This document shows positions 8,261 through 18,058 of a stretch of 34,710 bases of DNA, piece after piece; within the stretch, counting starts at the first letter, position 1, and each line of letters starts with the position of its first letter. This DNA comes from Acidobacteriota bacterium (lineage in GTDB: Bacteria; Acidobacteriota; Thermoanaerobaculia; Multivoradales; JBCCEF01), in NCBI GenBank assembly GCA_039028635.1, contig JBCCHV010000069.1, forward strand, positions 1-34,710, given 5' to 3'. A program made the translations under genes and the position numbers. Under the pieces are notes generated by a model. That model was not told the DNA's origin. It saw only the letters and a list, made by a program, of their open reading frames with translations, and did no database searches.

Positions 8261-8749
8261 CTAGAGGCCCGTGTCGGCGTAAAACCAGCTCTCGGTGATC
8301 TGACCGTTGCTCTCGCGCAGCAGCGCCATGCCGGTCATGGTGCGCTTTTCACCACCATCCTTCGGGGTACCCGTCGCACTCCAACGGAAGGCCACCTTGT
8401 CGTCTTGCACGATGGTCTCGTCGATCTCCATCCAGAAGTCCGGATAGGCCTCCCGCCACTCCTGGACCAGGCCCGAAAGGGCGTCGACGCCGCCCACCGA
8501 GCCATCGCCATTGTGGTGCTTGAAGTCTTTGGCGGCGAAAGTGCTCAACACCCACACCTTGCCGGTGCTCCAGATCTTGGAGTAAGCCTGGGAGCTCGCC
8601 TCGCCCGGCTGATACGGCGTCGGAATGACGCCACCGTACTCGGGGTCCCCTTCCTGAGCCAGGGCGAAGGGCGCGAGGGCCAACAGCGCGAGGACGGCGA
8701 AGAAGGTCGTGAGATTTCGCGGAAAGGAAGCGCGATGCGGTCGTGCCAT
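8261..8749 (-). CDS. Secreted SnoaL-like (NTF2-fold) protein
   Basis: This 162-residue protein has a signal peptide (charged MARPHRASFPRN, hydrophobic stretch, cleavage near ...FALAQ). A SnoaL/ester-cyclase type NTF2-like domain follows. The visible cues are DFKHHNGDGSVGGVDAL, VQEWREAYPDFWMEIDETIVQDDKVAFRWSATGT in sequence, and a closing ITESWFYADTGL. Members include polyketide cyclases and many uncharacterised binding proteins, so the activity is not predicted. The ATG at 8749 is chosen because AAGGAGG lies 8 bases upstream; a longer in-frame TTG start (8773) would put that ribosome site inside the gene. Confidence 0.8.
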   Translation of the reverse strand: MARPHRASFPRNLTTFFAVLALLALAPFALAQEGDPEYGGVIPTPYQPGEASSQAYSKIWSTGKVWVLSTFAAKDFKHHNGDGSVGGVDALSGLVQEWREAYPDFWMEIDETIVQDDKVAFRWSATGTPKDGGEKRTMTGMALLRESNGQITESWFYADTGL

Positions 8750-8888
8750 TCTAGTTTCCTCCTTGTGTGCCAAGCGTCTAACTCGGAGCCCGGCTCCGGG
8801 ATCTCCCGGCCGCGACTCGAACCAATCAACCTTCTACCGAAGCCCCCGCGCCTTTACTTCTCCGAGCCTGCGCGAAGGTCGAAAGACC

Positions 8889-9764
8889 TCACTCCTCCGC
8901 CATTAGCAGGGCGCGCTGTTCGGCCAGCGCCCGCAGCTCGTCCTCCGGCAACTCCGGATACTGCGGATCGAGGCGCTCGAGAGCATCCACCACGATCTCG
9001 GCCACCCGCAGGCGCATGTAGGGCTTGTTGTCGGCAGGGATCGCATACCACGGCGCCCACGGCCGAGACGTCTCGTTGATGACGTCCTGGTAAGCCGCCA
9101 TGTAGTCGTACCAGTAGCCCCGTTCGCGCACGTCGCTGGCGGAGAACTTCCAGTTCTTCTTGGGATTGTCGATGCGCGCCAAGAACCGCCGACGCTGTTC
9201 TTCGCGCGACACGTTGAGCCAGAACTTGAGCACCAGACAGCCATTGCGGGCCAGGTGCTCCTCGTGCTGACGAATCGAGGCGAAGCGCTCCGGCCAGCGC
9301 TCCTCGGGCGAGATCGGGCGCGGCAGGCGCTGCCCGCCGAGATACTCCGGATGCACCCGCACCACCAGCAGCTCTTCGTAGTAGCTGCGGTTGAACACCC
9401 CGATCCGTCCCCGCTCGGGCAGACGGCGGGTGGTGCGCCAGAGGAAGTCGTGATCGAGCTCTTCGGCCGACGGCTGCTTGAAGCTGCTGACCTGAAAGCC
9501 GGCCGGATTGACGCCCGTCAGGACGGCCCGGATGGTGCCGTCCTTGCCCGCAGCGTCCATCGCCTGGAAGACCAGCAGAACACTCCAATGGTCTTCGGCG
9601 TAGAGCCGGCGCTGCAGCTCGGCGAGCCGTTCGACCTTGTTCGCCAGCCGGCGCTTGCTCTCTTTGCGGCCCGGCGCCGTGGCCGGCGGAGCCGTCGGCG
9701 AGCGCTCGAGCTCGAAGGAACCGTCGAAGGGGGTTCTATAGGGACTATCGATGGGATCGATCAT
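8889..9764 (-). CDS. ppk2: PPK2-family polyphosphate:nucleotide phosphotransferase
   Basis: PPK2 enzymes use polyphosphate to phosphorylate nucleoside mono- or diphosphates in the cytoplasm. The 291-residue protein has the Walker A form DAAGKDG (70-76) after VFQAM, and the TGVNPAGF and SSFKQPSAEELDHDFLW blocks. A Walker B-like FNRSYYE is at 124-130. The lid module RRRFLARIDNPKKNWKFS lies around 191-208. Single-domain length and the DAAGKDG form are like class III enzymes that accept both AMP and ADP, but class is inferred. The start is ATG with a GGGGAG about 13 bases upstream. No ppk1 or ppx gene lies nearby. Confidence 0.92.
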   Translation of the reverse strand: MIDPIDSPYRTPFDGSFELERSPTAPPATAPGRKESKRRLANKVERLAELQRRLYAEDHWSVLLVFQAMDAAGKDGTIRAVLTGVNPAGFQVSSFKQPSAEELDHDFLWRTTRRLPERGRIGVFNRSYYEELLVVRVHPEYLGGQRLPRPISPEERWPERFASIRQHEEHLARNGCLVLKFWLNVSREEQRRRFLARIDNPKKNWKFSASDVRERGYWYDYMAAYQDVINETSRPWAPWYAIPADNKPYMRLRVAEIVVDALERLDPQYPELPEDELRALAEQRALLMAEE

Positions 9765-9972
9765 CGAAACGGATTCTCCCCTCTCTTGGACGACCGTTCA
9801 ACCATGACAGCCGTACCCATGTGCGTACCGTAACCAGATCTGCTATCTTAAAGGACGAGCGAGGCCAAGCAGGGGCCCAGGCTCTCGCCTATCTCTTGAG
9901 GAAAATTACACCACCGCCGTCGGCCGGGGACCGGCAAGTGTCTCTCGCCGCCTTTTAATGCCAGGAGGATCC

Positions 9973-10653
9973 ATGAAGAGCTGCCGGACGATTTGCTTTT
10001 GCCTCATCGCCTGCCTCCAAGTGGTGGTTTTCGTCGCCCCCGCGCTCGCCGCGAAGGTCGCCGACCTGCCCACCCTCACCAGCTATCACAGTGACCCCTT
10101 CACCGCCGAGGAGCAGGATGCCGTTTTCGCCTGGATCCTCGACCACCCGAAGGTCCAAGCTCTGATCGGCGACGACCGTACCCGCGTGCTGCGCGGTGGC
10201 TCCGACTACCCCAAGGGACCGGACGGCCCCTTCCGCCGGGCCACGATGTTCGTGCGCAACTACGACCAGGGGTTGACCCACGAGATCACCGTCAACCTCG
10301 ATTCTGGTGAATTGCAGCATCGCAACGACCACGGCCTGATCCAGGCCAACCGCGCCGAGATCGACGCCGGCATGGCGATCATCCTCGCCGATGAGGGTCT
10401 GCAGCACTACGCCAACGACCCGGACCACGTCCTCAACGGCGCCTTCTTCCTGCGCAGCCCCTACGAAGACGATCCCTGCAGCCGCAACATCTGCTTGATC
10501 TACCACTTCGTCGACACCAAGAGCACCGTCTCGCGTTCCTCCCAGCGGGTGCTCGTCGACCTGACCCGGCAGGAGATCGCCGACGGGCGGTACAACTTCT
10601 CGGCGGTGTGGGACAGCGAATACGTCAAGAGCTCCGCCACGGAGGGCAACTGA
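9973..10653 (+). CDS. Secreted protein resembling copper amine oxidase N2/N3 domains
   Basis: The 226-residue protein has a signal peptide ending ...VAPALA (about 1-27). Residues 34-115 (HSDPFTAEEQDAVFAWI ... FRRATMFVRNYDQGLTHEITVNLDSGEL) resemble the N2 domain of copper amine oxidases. Residues 130-205 (ending RVLVDLTRQEI) resemble N3. These are non-catalytic domains that pack on the catalytic barrel. The start at 9973 is set by AGGAGG 4 bases upstream; an in-frame ATG 15 bases earlier would precede that site. The next gene, which carries a copper amine oxidase-like catalytic domain, begins 2 bases after the stop. The most economical reading is that the two exported chains together form a split amine oxidase-like protein. 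Homology of this half is weaker than for the partner. Confidence 0.6.
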   Translation: MKSCRTICFCLIACLQVVVFVAPALAAKVADLPTLTSYHSDPFTAEEQDAVFAWILDHPKVQALIGDDRTRVLRGGSDYPKGPDGPFRRATMFVRNYDQGLTHEITVNLDSGELQHRNDHGLIQANRAEIDAGMAIILADEGLQHYANDPDHVLNGAFFLRSPYEDDPCSRNICLIYHFVDTKSTVSRSSQRVLVDLTRQEIADGRYNFSAVWDSEYVKSSATEGN

Positions 10654-10655
10654 GC

Positions 10656-11774
10656 ATGAAATCGAAGACGATCCTCACCGCTGCAGTCCTGGTGACCGCT
10701 CAGCTTGCCCTCTTCGCGCCGACCGCCGAGGCCGGTGGCGGCTGCGCCAACTCGGTGACCTGGCCGTCGGTCAGCCCGGTGTGGGAGTTCTGCTTCCGCG
10801 CCCCGAACAACAGCACGCCGGCCGGCAACGGCTCGGGCCTCGAGATCTACGACGTCAAGTGGAAGGGCACCACCATCCTCAAGACGGCGCACATCCCGAT
10901 TCTCAACGTGCGCTACGCCCCCAATGGCTGCTTCGGTGATCCGTGCTACCGCGACTGGTTCGACGAGAACCGTCGTTTCGACTGCGCCCCGAGCTCCGGC
11001 GGCATCTGCACCGGCACCAGCACGCCGGCGTCCACCGTCTGCAATAACCCGGGTTCGGACTCGGGCTCCTTCTCCGGCGTCGCCGTCGAGGACTTCGGCA
11101 CCAGCCTGCGGCTGACCGCCCAGACCGCCGCCGGCTGGTATCGCTACATTCCGTGGTACGAGTTCTACGCCGACGGGCGCATCGAGGCGCGGGCCAGCTT
11201 CACCGCCGTCGATCACCCGTGCGAGATCGAGGATCACAACCACCACGCCTACTGGCGCTTCGACTTCGACATCAACGAAACCGCCGACAACTGGGTCGAC
11301 GAGGTCGTGGGAGTCACGCCGACGCGCGTCGCCACCGAGAAGTCCTGGGTCGACACCAGCCCGGCCCGCAGCCAGTGGATCGTCGGCAGCAACAGCAGCG
11401 GCCTCACCGTCGAGGTGACCCGCAACGCCGGCGACCAAGGCGCTGGCGATCCTCTGCTGGTGCCCAACGACTTCCCGATGGCGGACGGCTGGGTGCTGGC
11501 CTACAAGTCCAACGAGCTGACGGACTTCAACGGCTTTTCGACCAATCCGTCGGTATGTCGCGCCAACCTCGACGACTTCGACACCAACGAAAGCGTCAAC
11601 GGCACGGACATCGTGCTGTGGGTCCACGCCGGCAGCTTCCACGAGTCGCAGCCGGGCGGCGACAACATGCGCTGCACCGATGCCGGCCCGACCCTGCGGG
11701 TGATCGAAGGTCCGATGTTGGTCGACGGCTTCGAAACCGGCGACACTTCGCGCTGGACTTCCGAGACCCAGTAG
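10656..11774 (+). CDS. Secreted, reduced copper amine oxidase catalytic domain-like protein
   Basis: The 372-residue protein starts with a signal peptide ending ...APTAEA (1-26). It then reads like a shortened copper amine oxidase core. GLEIYDVKWKGTTILKTAHI (61-80) matches the strand before the active site, and DWFD puts Asp103 at the catalytic base position. Tyr162 in GWYRYIPWYEFYADGRIE aligns with the tyrosine that becomes topaquinone. HNH (194-196) supplies two copper ligands and DIVLWVHAGSFH (318-329) the third, His329. The residues beside the tyrosine are W and R instead of the usual Asn and Asp/Glu, so cofactor formation is uncertain. The C-terminus DGFETGDTSRW resembles tails common on secreted proteins of related bacteria. 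The start 2 bases after the preceding stop, with GGAGG before it, implies coupling to the N2/N3-like gene. Confidence 0.68.
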   Translation: MKSKTILTAAVLVTAQLALFAPTAEAGGGCANSVTWPSVSPVWEFCFRAPNNSTPAGNGSGLEIYDVKWKGTTILKTAHIPILNVRYAPNGCFGDPCYRDWFDENRRFDCAPSSGGICTGTSTPASTVCNNPGSDSGSFSGVAVEDFGTSLRLTAQTAAGWYRYIPWYEFYADGRIEARASFTAVDHPCEIEDHNHHAYWRFDFDINETADNWVDEVVGVTPTRVATEKSWVDTSPARSQWIVGSNSSGLTVEVTRNAGDQGAGDPLLVPNDFPMADGWVLAYKSNELTDFNGFSTNPSVCRANLDDFDTNESVNGTDIVLWVHAGSFHESQPGGDNMRCTDAGPTLRVIEGPMLVDGFETGDTSRWTSETQ

Positions 11775-11800
11775 CTCTCGGGATTTCGGCTCGTAGGATG

Positions 11801-11834
11801 ACGCCCGAGGGTTCGCCCTCGGGCGTTTTTCTTT
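11801..11834 (+). terminator. Strong intrinsic terminator after the amine oxidase-like pair
   Basis: ACGCCCGAGGG (11801-11811) and CCCTCGGGCGT (11816-11826) form a perfect 11-bp stem with a stable TTCG tetraloop. A T-rich tail follows (TTTTTCTTT). It lies 26 bases after the stop codon and ends transcription of the two-gene unit before the convergent DUF418 gene. Confidence 0.9.
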
Positions 11835-11859
11835 GGCTGGGATGCGGCCCTCGGAGCTC

Positions 11860-13146
11860 CTAGTCCCGACGCCGCATCGGCTGCAAGCGACCGTAGGTCA
11901 GACTGCGCCACAGCCACTCCGCCGGGCCGAAGCGAAAACGCTCCAGCCACCAGGCCGAGAACACCAGCTGAAAGAGCAGCACCAGGACCACCACCAGGGC
12001 CTGGCCGCTGCGCTCGACGGAGCCGAACCACCCCAGGCCGGTGCCGTAGAAGATCAGCGTGCAGATCACCGACTGGCCGAGGTAGTTGGTGAAAGCCATA
12101 CGGCCGGCCGCCTGGAAGAGCCTGCGCCCAGGAAAGACGGCGGCGGCACCGACGATGATCCCGAGATAGGCGGCCGCGGTGAACAAGCTGGCGAAGTAAT
12201 TCGGCAGGCTGCCGAAGAACATCGACCACTGCCAGGCCCAGCCAGCCTCGAAGTTCTTGACGACACCCCAAGCAGCCAGCGGGACACCCACCGCGAGGCC
12301 GACCAGCGCCAGCCCGCGGTAGAAGCGCCGCGACCGCGCCGCGGAGAGCACTCCGAGCTTGAACAGCGCCATCCCGATCAACATCAGGCCACCGGCGCGC
12401 CACATCGTCCAGAAGAGAAATGCCGGCACCTGCAACTGGAAGGCATCGTCGTTGCGCGCCGGAGCCTGCTCTAGCCAGTTGCCCCGCATCGCCTCCAGCT
12501 CGCTCTCGATCTCCTGCGGCGGCGGTGCCCAGCGCTGCCCGGTGCTGTCCAGAGACTCGGCGGGCCAGTGAGGAATCGAGAAGGCGCTGAGCACGTTCAG
12601 AATCACCGGTACCATCAGCACCAAAGCCCCCACGATCAGAAGCGTGCGCGGCGATCGCCGCCGTAGCGGAAACACCAGCAGGCCGCAGAGGGCGTAGGTG
12701 ACCAGGATGTCCCCGGCCCAAATCACATAGGCGTGAATCAGACCGAAGACCAGCAGCCACAGCATCCGCCGACCGTGAATCTTCCAGGGACTGCCACCGC
12801 GGGCCTCGACGCGCTGCGCCACCAGCACCAGCCCAGCGCCGAACAGGAGCGAGAACAGCGACATGAACTTCTGGTCCGCCAACACATGGCTGAACACCCA
12901 CACGGCGTAGTTGAGGCCGGTGAGATCGCCGTAGGCGGTGGGGTTGAAATAGGCCGCCTGGGGCATCGAGTAACTCTGGATGTTCATCACCAGAATGCCC
13001 ATGACGGCGACGCCGCGAAGCAGGTCGAGGGAGCGGATGCGCTCGCCGCGCTGCACCGGCTCGGCACGCTCCTGGGCCCCGGTTTCGGCCGCGGCATCGG
13101 ACGCCGCGGGATGGTCTTCGCTTGGCTCATGGATCGCTTCCGTCAC
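11860..13146 (-). CDS. DUF418 multi-spanning membrane protein
   Basis: The 428-residue protein has a short charged N-terminus, then RGERIRSLDLLRGVAVMGILVMNI (in sequence about 33-56) opening the first membrane helix. This opening is typical of DUF418 and related acyltransferase-like membrane families. About ten hydrophobic segments follow. The C-terminal DUF418 part carries the signature GRMAFTNYLGQS (about 346-357). Function is not established for the family. The GTG at 13146 is chosen because GGAGG lies 5 bases before it. A longer reading to 13269 would reach the start of the divergent nadE and add a low-complexity leader. It ends facing the terminator of the amine oxidase-like unit. Confidence 0.85.
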   Translation of the reverse strand: MTEAIHEPSEDHPAASDAAAETGAQERAEPVQRGERIRSLDLLRGVAVMGILVMNIQSYSMPQAAYFNPTAYGDLTGLNYAVWVFSHVLADQKFMSLFSLLFGAGLVLVAQRVEARGGSPWKIHGRRMLWLLVFGLIHAYVIWAGDILVTYALCGLLVFPLRRRSPRTLLIVGALVLMVPVILNVLSAFSIPHWPAESLDSTGQRWAPPPQEIESELEAMRGNWLEQAPARNDDAFQLQVPAFLFWTMWRAGGLMLIGMALFKLGVLSAARSRRFYRGLALVGLAVGVPLAAWGVVKNFEAGWAWQWSMFFGSLPNYFASLFTAAAYLGIIVGAAAVFPGRRLFQAAGRMAFTNYLGQSVICTLIFYGTGLGWFGSVERSGQALVVVLVLLFQLVFSAWWLERFRFGPAEWLWRSLTYGRLQPMRRRD

Positions 13147-13271
13147 CGCCCCTCCTCCCGAGAACGTCCCGCTGGGCCGCTCTCCAAGACACGGAAATCG
13201 CCCTCCGCTGGCGAGCCAGGAGCTCGCCCGTACGGATCTGGTAGGGTCCGAGGAACCCCAGGACGACACCG

Positions 13272-15323
<2,052 letters not shown>

Positions 15324-15333
15324 GGCCCGCCCG

Positions 15334-15507
15334 ATGAGCGCCACCCCGGGCGATCGCCTGTGGCGCGCCCTACCGCTGCTCCTGCTCGCCACCATAGTGG
15401 TCCTCGGAATGGTGATCGAAGGCCTGCGCTTTGGCCACCTCGATTGGCCGACCAAGCTGCCGGTCGGACTGCTATTGGTGTTGGTCCTTTTCCCGCCGCG
15501 GCGCTAG
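15334..15507 (+). CDS. Small two-helix membrane protein (57 aa)
   Basis: An ATG 10 bases after the nadE stop opens a 57-residue frame with charged MSATPGDRLWRA, a first hydrophobic helix (about 13-29), a short loop (EGLRFGHLDWPTK) and a second helix (about 42-53) ending PPRR. It has the shape of a small inner-membrane protein but no recognised family. Its TAG stop is part of the CTAG at the left edge of the MITE-like repeat. If CTAG is a target duplication, the same stop would exist without the insertion, so the gene is probably intact. Confidence is limited by length. Confidence 0.5.
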   Translation: MSATPGDRLWRALPLLLLATIVVLGMVIEGLRFGHLDWPTKLPVGLLLVLVLFPPRR

Positions 15508-15687
15508 CCCGCCCTTCTCACCAGCTTTCCGCTGCGCGTCCGTATGTCCGCGAATCTGCAGCGTTATCCGTCGCCTGCTCTCCTCGCAGGACGTCGAGTA
15601 CGGCGGCGTCGTGGCAGCGACGGATGCCTTGCATCTTCAAGAACCGACGGCCTCTCGCCAGGAAACCTCGTGAGAAGGGCGGGCTAG
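15504..15687. mobile_element. MITE-like element with 18-bp perfect terminal inverted repeats
   Basis: The end sequence 15504-15521 (CTAGCCCGCCCTTCTCAC) is repeated as an exact reverse complement at 15670-15687. Matching continues imperfectly inward (AGxTTTCC against its complement), giving about 27-bp ends with two mismatches. The outer CTAG on both sides may be a 4-bp target duplication, which would make the element 15508-15683. Inside, ATCCGTCGC (15566-15574) and GCGACGGAT (15617-15625) form a nested inverted repeat. No transposase frame fits in 184 bases, so it would be non-autonomous. It separates two genes that would otherwise be 8 bases apart. Confidence 0.7.
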
Positions 15688-15691
15688 AGCC

Positions 15692-16252
15692 GTGCAGCAG
15701 TTCGTCGAGTGGCTCACCCTGGCCTTCGTCGCCGTCAGCGCCTTCCACGCCTGGAAGACCGGCCGCGGCGCACTATTCGCCTTCCTGCTCGCGGCTGGTC
15801 TGGTACGCGAGAACTTTGTCGCCCTGCGCGAAATCCTCTACGGCTTCGCCTCCCTGAGCCTCAACTTCGGCAAAGCGCCGGCGATGGCCGCCGTCATCTG
15901 GGCCTACAGCATCTACGCCGCTCTGGTGTGGGCGGAGCACATCCGGCCGCACATCCAGGCAGCGGCCAGAATCGCCCTCGCCTGCCTGTTCATGGTCGCC
16001 CTGGTGCCCTTCTACGAGCCCTTTCTCGCCGCCCTCGAAATGGCCCGCTGGGAAGACGGTACCCGCATGACCGCCGGCATCCCCTGGATCGCCCTGATCG
16101 GCTACCCCACCTTCACCCTCATCCTGCTGGCGCTCTACGAGCGCTTCGAGAACCGCCCCGGCAGTTGGCCGAGCCTGGTCCTCGGCACCCTGCTGGGCGC
16201 CATCGGCCACGCCTGGGGCCTGCAAGAGCTCAAGAACCTGCTCGGCTGGTAG
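15692..16252 (+). CDS. Multi-spanning membrane protein of unknown function (186 aa)
   Basis: I do not recognise a named family. The protein has about five to six hydrophobic segments: roughly 8-36, 60-80, 88-108, 128-150 and 158-178. Short charged loops carry AWKTGRG, RENFVALREILYG and YERFENRPGS. It would sit in the inner membrane. The GTG start lies 5 bases after the MITE-like element and has no good ribosome site, because its upstream region has been replaced by that element. Before insertion it would have started 8 bases after the small membrane protein stop, in the nadE unit. The insertion may have altered its expression. Confidence 0.65.
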   Translation: MQQFVEWLTLAFVAVSAFHAWKTGRGALFAFLLAAGLVRENFVALREILYGFASLSLNFGKAPAMAAVIWAYSIYAALVWAEHIRPHIQAAARIALACLFMVALVPFYEPFLAALEMARWEDGTRMTAGIPWIALIGYPTFTLILLALYERFENRPGSWPSLVLGTLLGAIGHAWGLQELKNLLGW

Positions 16253-16449
16253 GGAGAGAGAATTCTCCGTTCAATGGTCTTTGGCCGCCAGGTGGCTGCC
16301 AACAACGTTGCCCTAGACGGAGGGTGCTGGACGATGATTCCTGCGAGTTCCTCTGCCGTCGGATTACGCCAGTCCTTCTGAAGCTCCGCGACAACTCCGA
16401 CCCACGTCATCGGGAGCACCCCCGCCATCATTGTTCGATTGAGGCGGTG

Positions 16450-17487
16450 CTAAGGCCTGACCTCGTAGTCCATCTTGGAAGGATCTGGGCCTTCTGCAGG
16501 ACCTATTAGTTGCTCGATTTGGGATCGGAACCGCTCAACCAGACTACGCCTCATATTGAAACGATGGAAGTCTCCGGGCGAGGTGTGGTGCTGGAGCACC
16601 GACTCGTAGCCTGCGGACGCCTCGATGTCGTACCTTGAAGGAAACTGTAGCCAGGTGGCCTGGAACTCATCGGACAGCATCCAGTTCAAGTAGAGTCTCG
16701 CTGCTGCCTTGTTCTTGGCTTGGGTGGGGATTCCTGCTCCTTGGAACCAGGTCAAGAAGAAGTCCTGCGTTGGAAGCACAAAGCGGGCGGGGCATTCAGG
16801 AAGCGGCTCAAAGGCCCAGAAGGTGGTGAAGCTCGCTGCATACCATCCGTTGTTGATGGCCACATAGGGCATGGCCGTACCTCGAACCCAAGTGGGTTTG
16901 GTCTCGACCAGTCGCTGCAGATACTCCCAGCCGTACTCCTGCTGGAGGTGCCAGAACTGGTAGAGCACGGCATCATCGCTGTGGGGGTAAGTCAGGATTA
17001 CGCGCCCAGCCAAAGAAGGGTCCAAGTAATCCATCGCATCTCGAGGAGCGCGACTCTCGCTCACCAAGTCGGAGTTGAAGAAATTGCTGAAGGTGACGCC
17101 GTAAAGGCTGACCCACTGCCCGTGGGGGTCTTTGTGGTCCGGGTACACCTTGTCCCAGTTCTTCGGTTTGTACGCCTCTAGCAAACCGTGTTGAGCGTAG
17201 TAATCCAGATTATACTGCGTCTGGAGTTGGATGACATCGGGCACGTCCGACTCGCCGCCAGCCTCCCGCGCATTGTCGTACCGCGGTGCGTGATAGATGC
17301 TGAGCTCTACACTGTGGGTTACGTCGAGTCCTGGAAACCTCGCCTTGAACCTGTCCAGGTAGTAGTCGATCTGATCAGGCTTGTCGCCGCCAGCGCGGAG
17401 GACGAACTCGGCGCCCTCCTCCAAAGCGAGTTCGTACAGGTCTTCTAGGGACCGGGTTTCGATGCTGGGCGTTCTGCGATTACTCAT
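16450..17487 (-). CDS. Solute-binding-protein-like (ABC Fe3+-type fold) protein lacking a signal peptide
   Basis: The 345-residue protein resembles the periplasmic type II binding proteins grouped with Fe3+ ABC transporter substrate-binding components. Cues are LEDLYELALEEGAEFVLRAGGD near the start, RFKARFPGLDV, DVPDVIQLQTQYNLDYY, LEAYKPKNWDKVYPD, RDAMDYLDPSLAGRVILTYPHSDDAVLY, and a C-terminal KAAARLYLNWMLSDEFQ. It starts MSNRRTPSIETRS with no secretion signal or lipobox, and no permease or ATPase lies nearby, so it is probably a cytoplasmic member with a non-transport role. Comparable signal-less proteins are, from memory, known in fungi. Its ATG lies inside the end of the luciferase-domain gene (8-base overlap), so translation is coupled. 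GC content is lower than in its neighbours. Confidence 0.75.
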   Translation of the reverse strand: MSNRRTPSIETRSLEDLYELALEEGAEFVLRAGGDKPDQIDYYLDRFKARFPGLDVTHSVELSIYHAPRYDNAREAGGESDVPDVIQLQTQYNLDYYAQHGLLEAYKPKNWDKVYPDHKDPHGQWVSLYGVTFSNFFNSDLVSESRAPRDAMDYLDPSLAGRVILTYPHSDDAVLYQFWHLQQEYGWEYLQRLVETKPTWVRGTAMPYVAINNGWYAASFTTFWAFEPLPECPARFVLPTQDFFLTWFQGAGIPTQAKNKAAARLYLNWMLSDEFQATWLQFPSRYDIEASAGYESVLQHHTSPGDFHRFNMRRSLVERFRSQIEQLIGPAEGPDPSKMDYEVRP

Positions 17488-17977
17488 GCTCTGAGGCTCC
17501 ACCTTTGGCTGGGTGAGCGAAGGCGTGAGCCTCAGCGATGAGCGTTTTGACGGCCTCGAGCTCGTCTCGATCTCTCGGCCCATAGACCATGACCACATTC
17601 TCAGGCACGATCCCGCGAGCCGCGAGCGGGTGCTGTTCGGCCCATCCCTTTTCGATGGCTAGCTGCATGACATCTAGGGGCAAGTTCAAGTGCAGGCTAC
17701 CGTCCCTTGGAGGGTGCAGGTGGCAGAACTCGCGATCGATCATGAAGGCGTTGGGCGGTCCCGCCTCGCAAGCTTCCTGCAGCCACATCGCGCGAGCACC
17801 AGGAACCGAGATTTTGGACGCGACCTCTCGCACACACGAGAGGCTGAACATGAACTCCGCTGTTTCCCGCTGTAGCGCCTCCGGAGCGTTCTGCTCTAGT
17901 TGTGTATGGGGATTCGTTGGGGTAGTTCGGGGGCGGGAGCCGCGACGTTCTGGCAGCTCATCGGGTGTCAGGCGCAT
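17480..17977 (-). CDS. Luciferase-domain (DUF5519-like) protein
   Basis: This 165-residue protein has no signal peptide. Residues about 55-160 carry blocks seen in the small luciferase-domain/DUF5519 family: VPGARAMWL, the His-rich EFCHLHPPRDGSLHLNLP, then KGWAEQHPLAARG and VMVYGPRDRDELEAVKTLI. The name comes from distant similarity to a luciferase segment; no reaction is established. GGAG precedes the ATG. The downstream solute-binding-like gene overlaps its end by 8 bases, so the two form a coupled pair. The pair diverges from the HxlR regulator gene and is probably under its control. Confidence 0.65.
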   Translation of the reverse strand: MRLTPDELPERRGSRPRTTPTNPHTQLEQNAPEALQRETAEFMFSLSCVREVASKISVPGARAMWLQEACEAGPPNAFMIDREFCHLHPPRDGSLHLNLPLDVMQLAIEKGWAEQHPLAARGIVPENVVMVYGPRDRDELEAVKTLIAEAHAFAHPAKGGASEHE

Positions 17978-17997
17978 TGGTGTTTCTCCTGCTGTCG

Positions 17998-18045
17998 CTA
18001 GTTGAGGCCCACCAGAGTGAAGGGCTTGTGCAGACCTGAGTTCAT
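17998..18045 (-). CDS. 15-codon ORF with ideal ribosome site; possible relic of an Old Yellow Enzyme-type gene
   Basis: AGGAGG followed 5 bases later by ATG opens MNSGLHKPFTLVGLN and then TAG. It ends 20 bases before the luciferase-domain gene, which has its own GGAG. The peptide resembles the extreme N-terminus of Old Yellow Enzyme-type flavin reductases (xxPFTLGxLxLxNRIVMAP). HxlR regulators often control such reductases. It could therefore be the stub left by an internal deletion, or a true leader peptide. A TTGACA-N17-TCAAAT promoter overlapping its ATG would leave it untranslated if used. Confidence 0.35.
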   Translation of the reverse strand: MNSGLHKPFTLVGLN

Positions 18046-18058
18046 TTGAGCCTCCTAG

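Noticed and set aside
15504-15687. Integron attC site
   Set aside because: The ends do not show the RYYYAAC/GTTRRRY core sites and no integrase is present; a transposon-type repeat fits better.
15518-15748. 76-codon minus-strand frame inside the MITE-like element
   Set aside because: It uses the inverted repeat as coding sequence and crosses into the next gene on the other strand; a by-product of the repeat.
16135-16431. Minus-strand frame of 98 codons spanning the end of the 186-aa membrane gene and the following gap
   Set aside because: It overlaps a better-supported gene, has no ribosome site and no recognisable family. 16253-16449 is treated as non-coding islet boundary.
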